A stretch of 64,000 bases of DNA from Diphasiastrum complanatum. Taxonomy: Eukaryota > Streptophyta > Lycopodiopsida > Lycopodiales > Lycopodiaceae. Shown here piece by piece: positions 23,261 through 34,680 of the stretch. Made by a program: the position numbers and the translations under genes. The stretch covers positions 24,142,422-24,206,421 of the forward strand of contig CM055109.1 of assembly GCA_029204225.1 (NCBI GenBank), in the 5' to 3' direction. The first letter of the stretch is position 1; the number at the start of each line of letters is the position of its first letter. The notes beneath the pieces are model-generated. The model did not search any database and was not told the DNA's origin. It saw nothing but the letters and a program-made list of their open reading frames with translations.

Positions 23261-23670
23261 TTAGTTACTCAATCCAGCTTTTAGTACTGCGAGATAGAGG
23301 TGGTGCTAGAGAGAGAATGTGCCTACGTGAAGAGTGTGGAGAAAGCAAGAGCGCGGGGAGGAGAAAGCGAGAGCGAGGGAGACAGAGAAGGTGAGAGAGC
23401 TAATGAGAGACAACGAGAAGCGAGAGAGATAGAGCCCAAGAAAAAAATTGGGTGAATGCCAATTACCTGCGATAATAATCAATTGGTCGGACCATTATCA
23501 CTCATAATCAAGTCCTCAAAACCTCGTGCCCCCTCTTGGGTCCCAAATTATATGTATCAATGAGACTTCCAAATGACCGTAACCTACGTAGGCTACTACT
23601 TAATACAATGCAATTAGAGAGAGAGAGAGAGAGAGAGAAAGAGCGAGAGAGAGAGAGAGAGAGAGAGAGG
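23133..23670 (+). promoter_or_regulatory. GA-rich tracts upstream of cytochrome c6A
   Basis: Three GA runs lie directly upstream of the start codon: 23133-23147, 23198-23256 and 23616-23670. The purine-rich stretch 23340-23430 lies between them. The last run ends two bases before the ATG. Plant GAGA-binding (BBR/BPC) factors recognise such runs and GA-rich 5' leaders occur in plant genes; a role here is inference. The unit gcccatgagagagag occurs twice (23127, 23163). Confidence 0.45.
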
Positions 23671-23671
23671 C

Positions 23672-26600
23672 ATGGCTGTGACTCGCGTTTGTCCTCTCAG
23701 CATCTTTCCTGCCAGTCTCTCGTTGCCTGTGAAGATCAGCTACAGCAAGGCTGCCCTCCATTCAACGGGTACTTGGGCTCCTCCTGCTCTTCTAATTGCA
23801 TCTATTTTTGAAGCTTTTCACTTTTCAGTTTTCCCCACTCATAATTCCTTATCAGTCGATGGACTTAATTCGACGCTCCATTCTGTTTATAGCAGCGCAG
23901 CTGTCAGTGTTGTTTTTGCGCTACTTATTTGTTTTTTCTGCAGCCAAAAGGTCTACGCTGCAAAGTTTCCAGTTCACATTGCAAGCCCCCTTAGCATTTG
24001 GAGCTGCAGCCGTCGTGGGTTGGTCTATATTTCATGGTATTTGTCAAAATATTTACTTTCATACTTTGTTCATATAGGATCTGACAATACATAGTTCTGC
24101 GGCCAGTTCTGCTATACATTCTTGTAACTGCAAGTGCACATGTGCTGTAGAACAGCTGATGCTATGCTTGCACAGCCTGCTTCAAGAGCTGAGACACTCT
24201 TTGAGCAAACATGTGCTGGGTGTCATTCTGGGGGTGGAAATGTCTTGCAGCCTGTAAGTACTACTATGCTTTTGAAGTAATTTTTTTGGCATAGTGTCTT
24301 TATGTGTAACATTGTCTGCTTTTAGTTCTTTGGTTGATGTTGTTTACATTTCACATCAATTTGCTCCCTATTTCCCTTCTTGTATCCACTCACTCACGGT
24401 TTGGCCCAACCCAAAACATGCAACACCACCCCACCACATGAGAGCCAATAATATGAAATCCCCTTTGTGTTTGTGTAGGTTGGAGTTCATGTTATGTACT
24501 TAGATTTCATACTTGGTAGTTAAAAGCCTGGATATCTGATCTGAGGGTTAAGTATCATTATTATGGAATGCAACTTGTTCTGTATGCATGGTTCCGTATA
24601 TTGGAACAAAACTCGTTCTGTACGAAGAAAACTAGCTAGAAAAAAATCAGTATTTTCAAGAATAGTTTTCAATCGAAAACTATTAAACCCATGTTTTTCA
24701 CAAAATCTGGGATACTTTCCTATTGCACGCCTGTACAAAATGTGTGGAGAAATGGTTTTTCGGCTGACCTTTCCATTGGGGAATCTTGCCATAAAGGATA
24801 GCGAGGCCAAATGATTCCATTTTTATGGCAGTTGATGACCCAATGGAAATGTCAGTGGGAAGTTCTATTCCCTTATCTAAAGGATAACCAATGTCATCCA
24901 AAATTGCAAGTGTGACCTCGGTCAAACTCTATGGAAGTTAAAGCACCCTGAAATATATGACATGGCTTAGCTCTTTTTATGGACTCAATGGTTTTCGCAC
25001 AACTTATGCATCTTCTAAAATAAACCATATCAACGATAGGTAGTCCTTTATGAATAACAAAAGGAATTTGAAACTATTCGGAATGAACCTGCTCCATAAA
25101 CTAAGAAACTATGTTTGGAAGTTATGATTACATCCACAAGATGTCATGCAAGAGAGCAATTGACCAAGAGACTATATAGTGAGAGTGATTCTCCAACCAG
25201 GACATAAAAAATCGATGACAATAAGGTTCCTTGCAAGCTCTCCTATTAAAGATTGCTTTCTTTCTAAATTATTCTTTGAAGAAGCTCACATTTAAAGAAA
25301 AGAACCTCATCACAATAAAAGCTACCAAATGAGGACCCATTTCTTCTGGTTTTTAGTCTCAAGTTAGGTTGGGCAACCTACTTTAGGTATTTTCTTGGAA
25401 ATGTAGCAAAATTGTCCAATTGGCCCAAAATGGAATAATTATGGTTTTAGGTATCAAATCGTAACTAGTACACTCCACAACATTAAAAGGGTGTAGTTGG
25501 CCTTGCCTTGCAAAGTCAATACTACGTGTTCAGGGTGGTCAATGTAGTTTCTGGAAAATTCAACATTAAAGGAGGTCTCAAAATTTTTGGAGGCTAGCTA
25601 TTTTGGAGGTACTTGTGTTGGTCATACATGCAAGTAACTTTTCATAGAAACTAGGGCACCAATCTAGATAAAGCAATATGTGTATTTGTGAATGAACATA
25701 AATATCATCAATGTTAGCATACATTTCTAGCAAAATACGATCTCACGACAAGGCCTTTGTGATTTACCACAATGTTCTTGTTATAGATAGTCTTTTTTAT
25801 AGTTATTTCAATATTTGGCTCGTAAGGTATTGACATTTGGGCTTGTTGTGTGAATGAATTTGTCGTGTACTTTGATTTCTAACGTGGTATTAGAGCCCCA
25901 TCAGGTAGTCTCTAATTGAAACTTTCACTTCATGAAATTGTAAATTATCTAGCTTAGGGCTAGTGACTAATTTTGGCTTTGTTTTTGCTTTTGAAGGGAG
26001 CAACATTGGCTTTGAAAGACCTTGAACGGTAATTAATGCTATAATTTGGAAAGCAGGCCAATTTATGTGAGGTTTTTTAATGATATATGAACGTCTTGTT
26101 GCTATTGCACTTGTTTCATATGGTTAGTCACACTTTCTGCTAAAATTGATATTAGCAGCTATTTCAAGGGTCCTCGTGTTCTTTACTCACAACCAACCGC
26201 CTCTTATGCAGCAATGGCCTTGATACCGTTGATGATATCTACAATATCACTTACTATGGGAAGGGACGTATGCCGGTAAGTTAGTTGTCCTTATATATTC
26301 AATGTTATAAATGGCCTATCTATTAAATGGTGTGATTGCTTTGCAGATCCAGTGAAATTTTGTGAAGGAAGTTGATCATTATACATTTTCAGATTTTGTG
26401 CATGTGTAGTATTCCTATAGGAGGTTATCTTGTTTTTGAAGCATATTGTTAGGAAAATTTATCCATAGATGCCTAATTTGGGTTTTTTCTAAGGGTACAT
26501 TTTGTTCCATGCTTACAAAATGAGAAGTAGCTTGTAGATATGACATTTTTTTACTTGTAAGAAACCAAAAATCATATTAAGTTCAAAATGTGGGACCTTC

Positions 26601-26993
26601 ACTTGAAAACCATGATGTTTGTACAAATTTTGGAATGAAGATGTATAAGTACACCATGTTATTATGTTTTTATCTTCTTAGGCAGGAGGTTGAAATAGTT
26701 GAGCTTTTTTTATTTTCTTGGACAATGTTATGACCAAATCCCATTGTTATGGTGGATTTGCATTATATACTATCAACTAAGATTTAGTCATACCAAAGAA
26801 AGAACTAGGACTTGAATAGCGATCTAACTTAGCACTAGGACTTGATCTTTTCTTTCTCTTGTAGGGATATGGAGAAACATGCACACCCAGAGGACAATGT
26901 ACATTTGGACCGCGCATTAGTGAGGAAGACATTCGTGCCCTTGCAAAATTTGTGAAGTTGCAGGCAAATCAAGGTTGGTTGTCAAGCAAATGA
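23672..26993 (+). CDS. Cytochrome c6A, plastid thylakoid lumen
   Basis: Six exons can be built with consistent phases and GT-AG borders: 23672-23768, 23944-24036, 24156-24253, 25997-26028, 26212-26275 and 26865-26993 (stop TGA). They encode 170 residues, close to the roughly 175 of the Arabidopsis protein. Exon 1 is Ser-rich like a chloroplast transit peptide. Exon 2 carries a hydrophobic stretch (P-L-A-F-G-A-A-A-V-V-G-W) as in a lumen-targeting signal, followed by A-D-A. Exon 3 holds the haem site C-A-G-C-H, exon 5 the axial methionine in G-K-G-R-M-P. Exon 6 holds the loop insertion that defines c6A, with two cysteines (C-T-P-R-G-Q-C-T-F-G-P-R), then the C-terminal helix. c6A is a low-potential soluble haem protein of green plants, thought to act in lumenal dithiol oxidation, not in replacing plastocyanin. 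No break is seen, so the gene is probably functional. Confidence 0.9.
25498..25900 (+). mobile_element. Retroelement debris in cytochrome c6A intron 3
   Basis: Intron 3 (24254-25996, 1.74 kb) contains the repeat shared with 798-990 (25498-25640), the fragment shared with 4195-4255 (25728-25790), and tggtattagagc at 25885-25896, one base away from the tRNA-iMet primer site. Together these suggest an old LTR or a small TRIM-like element. It ends about 100 bp before exon 4. Confidence 0.45.
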
Positions 26994-27454
26994 CTATTGG
27001 GGATAAAACTAGTATCAACTATGTTATCTTGAAATCCAAATCAGAGAGTAGCATTGTAAAAGCTTCACACGGAGCTTGATTTGTCGATCTTGTGGGCACT
27101 TACTATGCAAAATGATCAAGGCAAAATTCTTCTATCTAGTAATCACATATTGAGAGCATTTGGGGCGTTGATGATGTCAAGTATGCACGTTGTAGCATTG
27201 GTGACTGTTTTAACATCGATACATATTCAACCATTGTGTGGGCATATGTATTGGAACTCTATTGATCTAGTGATGGTGAATCGTCTTTATTGCAGTTTGC
27301 CTATGTTATTCTTATTCAATAGTAAAAATTTATCAAGATTTTTTGAAATGCAATAAAATAATCTTAATGATTAGTAAGTTTACTTCTTCCGAAAATCATG
27401 GGACTTACGTCTGAGCAACATAGAATTGTATTGGCCAATACATCCAAGGATCCC
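26994..27454. other. Downstream of cytochrome c6A, no recognised gene
   Basis: The 3' untranslated region should lie here. A 91-codon ORF at 27081-27356 shows no recognisable domain. Confidence 0.4.
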
Positions 27455-27605
27455 TAACCTTGTGGGTAAGAGCTTGGCTTTTGGGCTTGCCCACTTGGGT
27501 TCAAGTCCTCGTATGTGCTAGTGAGGATATATTAGGCTTGGTTCGGAACTAAGGGCACTATGCCCGGTGGAAATTGGACCTTGTGCTTATTTTTCTTTTT
27601 TTTGG
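27455..27605 (+). mobile_element. tRNA-derived SINE-like repeat
   Basis: An A-box-like tgggtaagagcttgg (27463-27477) and a good B box ggttcaagtcc (27498-27508) are spaced as in a tRNA-derived internal promoter. A tRNA-unrelated part with gcactatgcccggtgg and a T-rich tail (27590-27604) follow. It cannot fold as an intact tRNA, so a SINE is more likely than a tRNA gene. Confidence 0.65.
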
Positions 27606-29582
27606 AAATGGCATTGGCAACCCATGTGAACGTGTTTAAAATTTACACGTGTCCATAGTAAACTAGTCTAAAGTAGTCATGTCCGCAAGAAGAAATGTTT
27701 AGGATCAATATTGAGTATCTTAGCTTGCTTAAATGAGGAAATAGTTTCAATCTGGTTGATTTTACGTTTAGTCGCATGAGTACATCTATATTGCTAAGAC
27801 AATGGTGACAATTACAGACTCCCATTGATCTTTAGAGTTTAGGATAAGTCCATGTTCAGTTGAAAACACCATCTTGTTTGCATTCCTTCTTTATCAAATT
27901 GGGAGAACTCTCATTCCACATATATGAGATTAGTGCATGATTAATCCCGCATGATTGGTTTCGTTAAGAGAAGGTTGTCAAGAGTTTGTGACTAACATAT
28001 TGGCACATAACTTCTCTTTTGATCTAGCTGCAACGTCTTTCGTGCTATTCACCCAGTAGCAAATACCTACATTGCTCAATGCTTTTGGCTATTGAATTTT
28101 GATATTAGATCTTTGGGGCATTAATGGCACATGCAACTTTTGGAAAAAGAGATTTGAGAAAATGAAATGATTTTTTGAAGTCCATGGAGAACCAATTGGA
28201 TCTATGTGTCACAAAAAGAAGAGGGATGCGAAGAAGAGATTAATGAGTCATCTATAATAAATACTATCTCGCCCAAAAACGTTTTTTTTGTAGCCAAGTA
28301 TGATGCCCTTCAAGATTTTCTCAAATTACTGGGCTTGCTATTTAGTATATCATTTGGCATTGGATTTTGCAAGTTTTGTTGGGCCCTTGCTAATGTTTTT
28401 GATTAATCGAAGTGTTTTAAAACCAACTCGCCCTCGGAGAGTCTTTTGCATTCCATTAGAGGAAGTTTGGACCTCAAAAGGACCTTCAAAAAAGAGACAT
28501 CCTATATAATCTTTGTCAAGATCATTTATCTGTAAGCTTTTTTTAATGACGTAAGAAATTTGCTGAAACTAATTTCATGTTGTATGCATTTGGAATATGG
28601 AAAATTTTGCTATCAATTCTTCATTGAGTTCAACGTTATTGAAAAAATGGAGTATTTTAAATCTATTTGTTCTCACTTTTGGTCCATATGGAAGAAGATA
28701 GGTATTGCATAATTCCAACTTGCAACTTTTATCAGAAGAAGTATCCATGATGGAAGTAGACTGATCAAGACCAACAGAATTCTAGTATATCATATTTGGA
28801 TTACATAAGTGTTTTGTATATCTATTCTAAAAATTCTATAGTTCATTGATTTTATATCGTGATGAATTTGCACACTTCTATAAAACCGTTGAAAATATTG
28901 TAAAATGTAGCTTTTTTTTTTGCTTGCACCGTTGTGTACTCTTGCAAAATGCAACTCTTGCTTGCCAATGAAACTTCTCCATTCCTTGTGATGATGGTCA
29001 CACTTTGACCATTTCTTGCAAAGAATATTGCATGTTGTTGACAACTTGGATTGGTAATACATAAGATGGATTTTATTATGTAATGTATGGTGTGATTTGC
29101 TCTCCTTGCATTTGAGTTGCATCCACAAACTCAATAGTTATTTTTTGACACCAATATTTGAAAATTTCTTGTCGTATTGTCAAGCTTTTTTCAAATATTG
29201 GCTTTGAGAAGCCAAGTCCAACTCTTTGTTCAAAATCTTGATTTGAAGCTATCAATCTTTCCAAAATTAATATTGAATTTTTGACTGTTTTCTAGAGCAG
29301 TTTAATAAAAATTTACAAGTCTTTGATCCCACAATGCCATTGTCTTTCTTGATTCTAACATGGCCTTTATGTAAGCTTGATTGAAATATTACACCTTCCA
29401 ATGGTACCTAGCTTGGTATTCCATGTAAACAGTATTCAGGATGTAATCTTGGAAAGCTTTGGGTCTTTGTAAATCTGCTTCTTTCGTGACTCAAGAGTTT
29501 GAGTCTTTGTGATTTAAATTATGTGACAATTGTGTGTGTATGTGTGAGACAGAATATAAATAGATCGAACTTCTATTGTGTG

Positions 29583-29586
<4 letters not shown>
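27606..29586. other. No recognised gene
   Basis: AT-rich; ORFs up to 114 codons on the minus strand (28790-29134) include C-N-I-L-C-K-K-W-S-K-C-D-H-H-H. This faintly recalls a retroelement zinc knuckle but is not convincing. Confidence 0.4.

Positions 29587-29648
<62 letters not shown>
29587..29648 (+). repeat. (GA)n microsatellite
   Basis: Uninterrupted GA run of about 62 bp. Confidence 0.95.
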
Positions 29649-29650
<2 letters not shown>

Positions 29651-29759
29651 ACACATTTCACTTAGTCCCTCTTGACAGTCAAGACCAAACCTTTTGAATC
29701 CTTTCGTCTTATAGCATAATAGGTTTAAACAAAGCTGACACATTGTTTTTCAACAATAG

Positions 29760-30440
29760 CGTCGATAAGCTAAATGATTCCAAATAGATGTTGTCTTCTG
29801 AATTCGACATGAACGATATAGACAAAGCTCACTATTTTTTGGAAATTCAAATCCACAGGGACAGAGCGAGAAAACTTATTTATGTCACTCATTAGTTATC
29901 TTCATTATGCCTATCAGATATAATCTGATTAATTATAAAGAAGTTCGATCCAATGGACCCAAGCCTGCGATTGTTGAAGTACCGATGTCCTCAAATAGCA
30001 GGAAAAGGAGCAAATGAGAGAGTATCTTTATCAATCGATACTTGGATCTCTCGTGTATGCAATAGTCTGCACAAGACCTGATATCTCTTTTGCAGTTACA
30101 CTAAGCCAATTCATGGCAAATCTTGGCATGATCCATTGAAAGACTCTAATTCGAGTCATGAGATATATACGAGCTACAACGAACCCGATCTGCAGATGTC
30201 CACAACGACAAACTCTACCAACTCAGTGGATATATAGATGCAAGATGGGGAGAAAATGTAGATGCTCGTAAATCCACATTCTTCTTCAACGACAACCCTA
30301 TCTCTTGAAATAGTCGTAATCAAACTTCTGTCGCTCTTTCGCAAGCTATTAACTAAACAGTTTGATTGAGAAATTTACTGGCAGACATTAGTCTGAATTA
30401 GTACAGTCCAAAAAATATGTTATGTGGTAATCAGAGTGCC
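29760..30440 (+). pseudogene. Copia RT-RNase H remnant
   Basis: Plus-strand reading shows S-S-E-F-D-M-N-D-I-D-K-A-H-Y-F-L-E-I-Q-I-H-R-D, the segment after the copia YVDD box. It then shows decayed RNase H pieces around 30060-30400 (cagtggatatatagatgcaag corresponds to the G-Y-x-D-A region). Many stops. It is related to the minus-strand copia at 7.6-8.7 kb (both read x-L-I-Y after H-R-D). Confidence 0.6.
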
Positions 30441-30519
30441 ATTGCCTTATCGACCAACCCTAGATTTCATTCTAGGAGTAAACATGTTGAAATCCCCTGA
30501 CCTTCGTGCTGAGGCGAGA

Positions 30520-31520
30520 ACTGCGGCATCAGAGGAAGTGATGCTCGACTTCCAAAACTTGAGCGGTTGCCTTTTCATAATCTTTGATTATTGCTTTTGC
30601 ATTTGCCAGTTCAATCGACGCCGTACGTTTGAGTTTATCAAATTTCTCTTGGAACCCTACCAATGAAGTTCGGTAGGGTTCAACTTGCATGAACAAGTAT
30701 CGGATCTCATCCGGTGAGACTGGACGATCAAGTACTTGCGTCTGGAGGTAAGAATCGCGCTCAAGGGTGGTCACATCCAATTTACCTTGAAGGCGCTCTC
30801 GGTCAAGTGCAACCATATCTAATTGTCCGGCTAGCAGCAACACCTATTGTTTGGCACCTATTGTTAGGCTAGCAGCAACACCTATTGTTTGGCATCTTGG
30901 ACAGCCTTGTCCACTTGGTCCTGTGCCGTTGTCAATGAATTCTGCAAGGTCGCCACATAATCTTCGAGGAGCTCAGTAGATTGTTTAGTTTTCTTCAGCT
31001 CGGCTTCAGATTTTGCCTCATGTTGCTTGGCAATTCAACTGGATAACTTTTTGACTTATTAGAGTATTCTCTAACCCTAACTCTGAGATTCTGTTGTCCA
31101 TGTTTTTCTTTTCATCTAACATGGTCTGGATCACTCACGCAAGGTCTGAGACTAAACCTAATGCATCACCAGAATCCACGTGGGTTGCTGTTGGTGTAGC
31201 AGCACTTTGCAGGTACTGTGTTTGGTTGGCATTGAGATCTTGCCGATAACTCCTCTTCTTTAAAAATATCTAGACCTTCTAAGCCATCAGGCCTCGTGGC
31301 GTCGAACTGCTTCGGAGAGATAACTGCATGGTCGACCCTGAGTGTCTCCGGTATCTGATATGCTTGATCTTGGTGACTAATATGAAAGAATGAATAAATA
31401 ACATTCGCTGCATCATGGAAATGATCAAATCCTTTTCCATGGGATTGGGGATTAAAGGATCCTGGGCTCTTGTAGCGCAGACATCCCAAAGGGAGTTGGG
31501 AACCACGACTTAGCTTTCCG
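30520..31520 (-). pseudogene. Unrecognised coiled-coil protein, fragment copy 2
   Basis: I do not recognise the family. Minus-strand reading gives segments that align in order with the longer copy at 52.6-53.8 kb: S-P-K-Q-F-D...R-P-D-G-L near 31290; T-M-L-D-E-K...R-I-S-E-L near 31100; I-A-K-Q-H-E-A-K near 31030; then D-R-P-V-S-x-D-E-I...Q-V-E-P-Y and Q-E-K-F-D-K...T-A-S-I-E-L-A-N-A-K at 30560-30730. The last part is open at 30529-30843 (104 codons). Frame changes and an internal ~36 bp duplication at 30838-30900 break it. Helix-forming heptads with charged residues dominate, as in a coiled coil. Confidence 0.55.
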
Positions 31521-31544
31521 GCTTTCAACTTTTGCTCTCCAAAC

Positions 31545-31900
31545 ACACTTGACATACAAGCAGCCAACTTGCCAACAACGATCAGACTTAACCAACTTGA
31601 AGTTCCAAAACTAACATTGAGATCCAACCTGTCGTCATGCCAGATCGGGGGTCCCAATTGGAGTGACTTCCCTCCAAGCAAGCTGCCCGACATACATCAA
31701 ACTTAACTAGCTCGAAGCTTCGTTACAAACAAGTAACATCTATTTCAAGCAAGTCGTCTGACTTACATTAGACTTAACCAACTCAAAGCTTCGTCATGAG
31801 CGCTGGAAGCCAACCTGTCGCCACGCCAGACTGGAGAACCATAAACAGGTAACTTCCACCCAAGCAAGCCATCCAACTCAGCCGACAGATTAGAGCCCGT
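31545..31900. repeat. Diverged tandem repeat of roughly 110-130 bp
   Basis: Units contain gacttaaccaact, gaagcttcgt, aacctgtcg-cacgccaga and acttcc-cccaagcaag; about three are visible. This is probably untranslated leader sequence upstream of the coiled-coil fragment. Confidence 0.5.
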
Positions 31901-32404
31901 TTCCCAAGAGCTTAACCCATTCACGTTCATGCAAGGAACACTTAGAACCACAAGCCGTGACAGATATGGAGACAACCAGTTCCTGAACCAAATGGTCTTG
32001 ATAGCATACCACTAGAGCCTCAGATCGAATGGTCCCAACGGCATACCACTGGCGTCCCGAGATACGACCCTCAACTGGCGCTTGATCAAAAAGTTTGAAG
32101 CGGCCTTACAACTGGCGCTTTTACCGAACACTGAAACCCATAAGGTAATCAGAGTCAGTTTGAGAAAAATCCCATTTTATTAATAAATCTGAGAAGATTA
32201 CATTTCAAGTGTGTGACCGACCCTAGTCTCTGGGACGCTGGCATGCCAAGGCGGGCGCCAGGACAACATTCCAGCAAGGGAGCAGAGACTTGGTTGGAGC
32301 TCGCCTTGAGTCGTAACCCGCATTCCCCTATAGTATTGGTGGAATTCGCCACCTCCCCTCATATTTTGTACCCTACCTAGGCTGGTAAAGCATGTTTTCT
32401 CTCT

Positions 32405-32580
32405 CTATAAAGTCATTTCTCTCTCTAGAATTTATTGATCCTAGGCTTCTTTTAATCATGCCTAGGTCGTGTGATGTGATGTGCACATTTTCTCTCTCTA
32501 GAATTTTCTCTCTCTAGAATTTATTGACCCCTAGGCTTCCTTTAATCATGCCTAGATCGTGTGAGGTGATTGCACATCGA
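32405..32580 (+). repeat. Tandem duplication with ttctctctctagaatttattga
   Basis: Two copies of about 80-95 bp share ctctctctagaatttattga, cctaggctt, taatcatgcctag and tcgtgtga. Downstream, tggcgcc at 32637 could be part of a primer site but matches only seven or eight bases. Confidence 0.6.
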
Positions 32581-33120
32581 TCTGAGCTCTTTGGACTTCG
32601 CTAGAACCGATCAAAGATTTTTAGCCATAAGAACTTGGCGCCGGCTGGATTCTGGTCACAGTGGCGCCGGGAGCGGCGCCGGCACCGGCGTCGATGGCGT
32701 CAGGAGCAACAGTGGCGCTGGATAAGCTCTTTCTTTGAAAAAGATTACGTAACTTGAAAATATCACTTTGTTTGGAAAAAGCGTAGAATTTATATCGCTT
32801 ACGTAAAACCCAAGAACCTTATTAACTGGTGACAGAGGCTTTGTTTGTGAAATGTTCGCCCCTGTTGCTTCTGACTTTCTGACTTTAGAACTCCTTTGGG
32901 CTCCTGATTTGTCCTTGATGCACTTTGTTTTGAGCTCCCTGAGCTCCAAATTTGATTAGTTCCGCACACTATGTCTAGGTAAAAATTCTCAACAGGGAGG
33001 TAAGCTTAACACATTGTCGAATGAAGGACATGATGACAAACATTCTTTAGAAGACACTAATAATTAATGCACACAACAAATTTTGTTCATCGATTGGTCT
33101 GAAATCCAAATTAAGGAGGA

Positions 33121-33560
33121 TGTTGGATTTAGTCCTCTACTCTCCTAAATCTCAGTTAATCTTGTTCCATTCATATTGTTGTAGTTTTACACACATTGTC
33201 GTACAGTCTGTAGAAATACTCTATTGTCAAAGACATGTATCGACACGACAGTCAGACTATCGAAGGCAGTCAAATAATCGACATATGTCTCACTTTCGGA
33301 GGAGTATCATCTATCGACTATCGACAAATGCTTGACCACTTGATTCGACAAATTGTTGAATCAACAGTTGATGATGAACTCTTGTCTCGCTCCACCCCAC
33401 GAATCACTAAGCCAAACTTGATTGTTGACATCATACCACTCACCCACTCCTGCTACTGTGCAACTATTTTGACAATGACAACAACCATGATCTATTTTCA
33501 AATGGCACAACGACTCTATGCCATTCTATATATATCTACACAAATGTACATTACAAATAT
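33121..33560 (+). repeat. Copia family A LTR, third copy
   Basis: Starts with tgttggatttagtcc directly after a purine-rich aattaaggagga, the arrangement of a 3' LTR behind its polypurine tract. It aligns with the LTRs at 8735 (+) and 7590 (-). The right end is not resolved; similarity continues to at least the ttgacaatgacaacaacc segment near 33480. Confidence 0.6.
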
Positions 33561-33926
33561 GATGATGGTAAAAAGTAGTAGATTATTTTGTAAGACAAAC
33601 ATTGGATATGCTTTCATGCATCGATTCTTGGTTCCAGATTGAGAATCAGAATAAGCTCATAACTACTACAGAATTAAGAAAAGTTTTGAGCACTGTAGTA
33701 GCTTAATTTCCTATCCTATCCTCAACCCAAGATCCAAGCACACAAGCATCAAGGAGATGAAGTTAGTCGTCACGCGGATCCCATGAAAGCGATAGCATAA
33801 ATCAAAATCCAGCATGCATGGATGATCCAAAATTAACTCTAAGGTCCATTAACACTACGGATCAACACTACATCTATTAACCCTAAACCAACTAATACTA
33901 CAATCCACAATAAGATAGATACTTGC

Positions 33927-33927
<1 letters not shown>

Positions 33928-34016
<89 letters not shown>
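33928..34016 (+). repeat. Compound (CT)n(CA)n microsatellite
   Basis: A CT run to about 33958 passes directly into a CA run to about 34016. Confidence 0.95.
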
Positions 34017-34021
<5 letters not shown>

Positions 34022-34119
34022 ACATAAGAAATTACAATCCCAATAACATTCAGATCTAATAATTAGCAAATACAACAAAAGCATGAGAGAAGGAGGAAAA
34101 GAGATAGAGAGCAATCGTT

Positions 34120-34680
34120 TGCAAAAAGTGCAGATTGCCTAACGTTCGGATCTGGCGAATGTCTATACTCTGCCGCATAAAATTATAAAGTGCAGTGAAA
34201 ATCCACTGATATTTGCCAGTTGTAAACTTGGTGGATTATGGGCCGATTTGGGGTATAGATTGTGATTTGGTCCAATGAAATCCCCAAATCTTTCTATTTA
34301 TTTCTTCTTGGCATCGGCAAATAGTACAAATCTACCCGCAATTGGCGAGGGCTGGCAACATAACTCCTGATGGAATCTTGAGTTTTCTCAAATACAATTG
34401 TTCTCCATGCTGGTTGCTCTCCCAATGCTGGTAGCTTGTCTAATTTTTTGTCATCTTCTATTTCAAAGGTCTTGAATTTAATGACTCATCCACCCCTCGA
34501 GGACTCATGCGGATGTTGTTGTAGACACGCTTGAATCTGGTCCTCGATGGTGATCGGTTTCTGAAATAGTGGCCTGTGCCTTGAAGCAGTCGGACCTTCT
34601 TCGGTGGCCTGGTCATCTGGTATATCTTGTATTTCTGGTCCATTCAAAGGATTTATCGTTGATTGCCCACTTTATGGTCC
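34120..34680 (-). pseudogene. Unrecognised protein family, fragment copy 3 (C-terminal domain)
   Basis: Minus-strand reading matches the C-terminal part of the copy at 51.9-52.7 kb. H-P-H-E-S-S-R-G appears here against Y-P-H-E-S-S-R-D there. Then come P-A-W-R-T-I-V-F-E against P-E-W-R-Q-Q-L-F-E, S-P-R-Q-L-R-V against S-P-Q-Q-L-Q-V, L-P-M-P-R-R against L-P-C-P-R-R, and D-Q-I-T then P-I-I against the same residues. Agreement at the protein level across several frames with stops points to descent from a real coding sequence. The fragment carries stops (for example after the S-S-R-G-G run) and ends left near the microsatellite at 34016. Confidence 0.6.

Noticed and set aside
23076-23264. ORF ending in a long R-E-R-E repeat (also 23536-23811)
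   Set aside because: Translation of GA microsatellites.
23672-24094. 140-codon ORF read as one exon
   Set aside because: Only its first 97 bp fit the cytochrome c6A model; beyond 23768 the frame runs into an intron with a clear donor and acceptor.
27455-27530. Functional tRNA gene
   Set aside because: A and B boxes are present but paired stems and a proper anticodon arm are not, and a SINE-like tail follows.
32637-32650. tggcgccggc as primer site for tRNA-Asp or a similar tRNA
   Set aside because: Only the first seven or eight bases agree and the surrounding sequence is a GC-rich run of gcgccgg repeats, so chance is likely.
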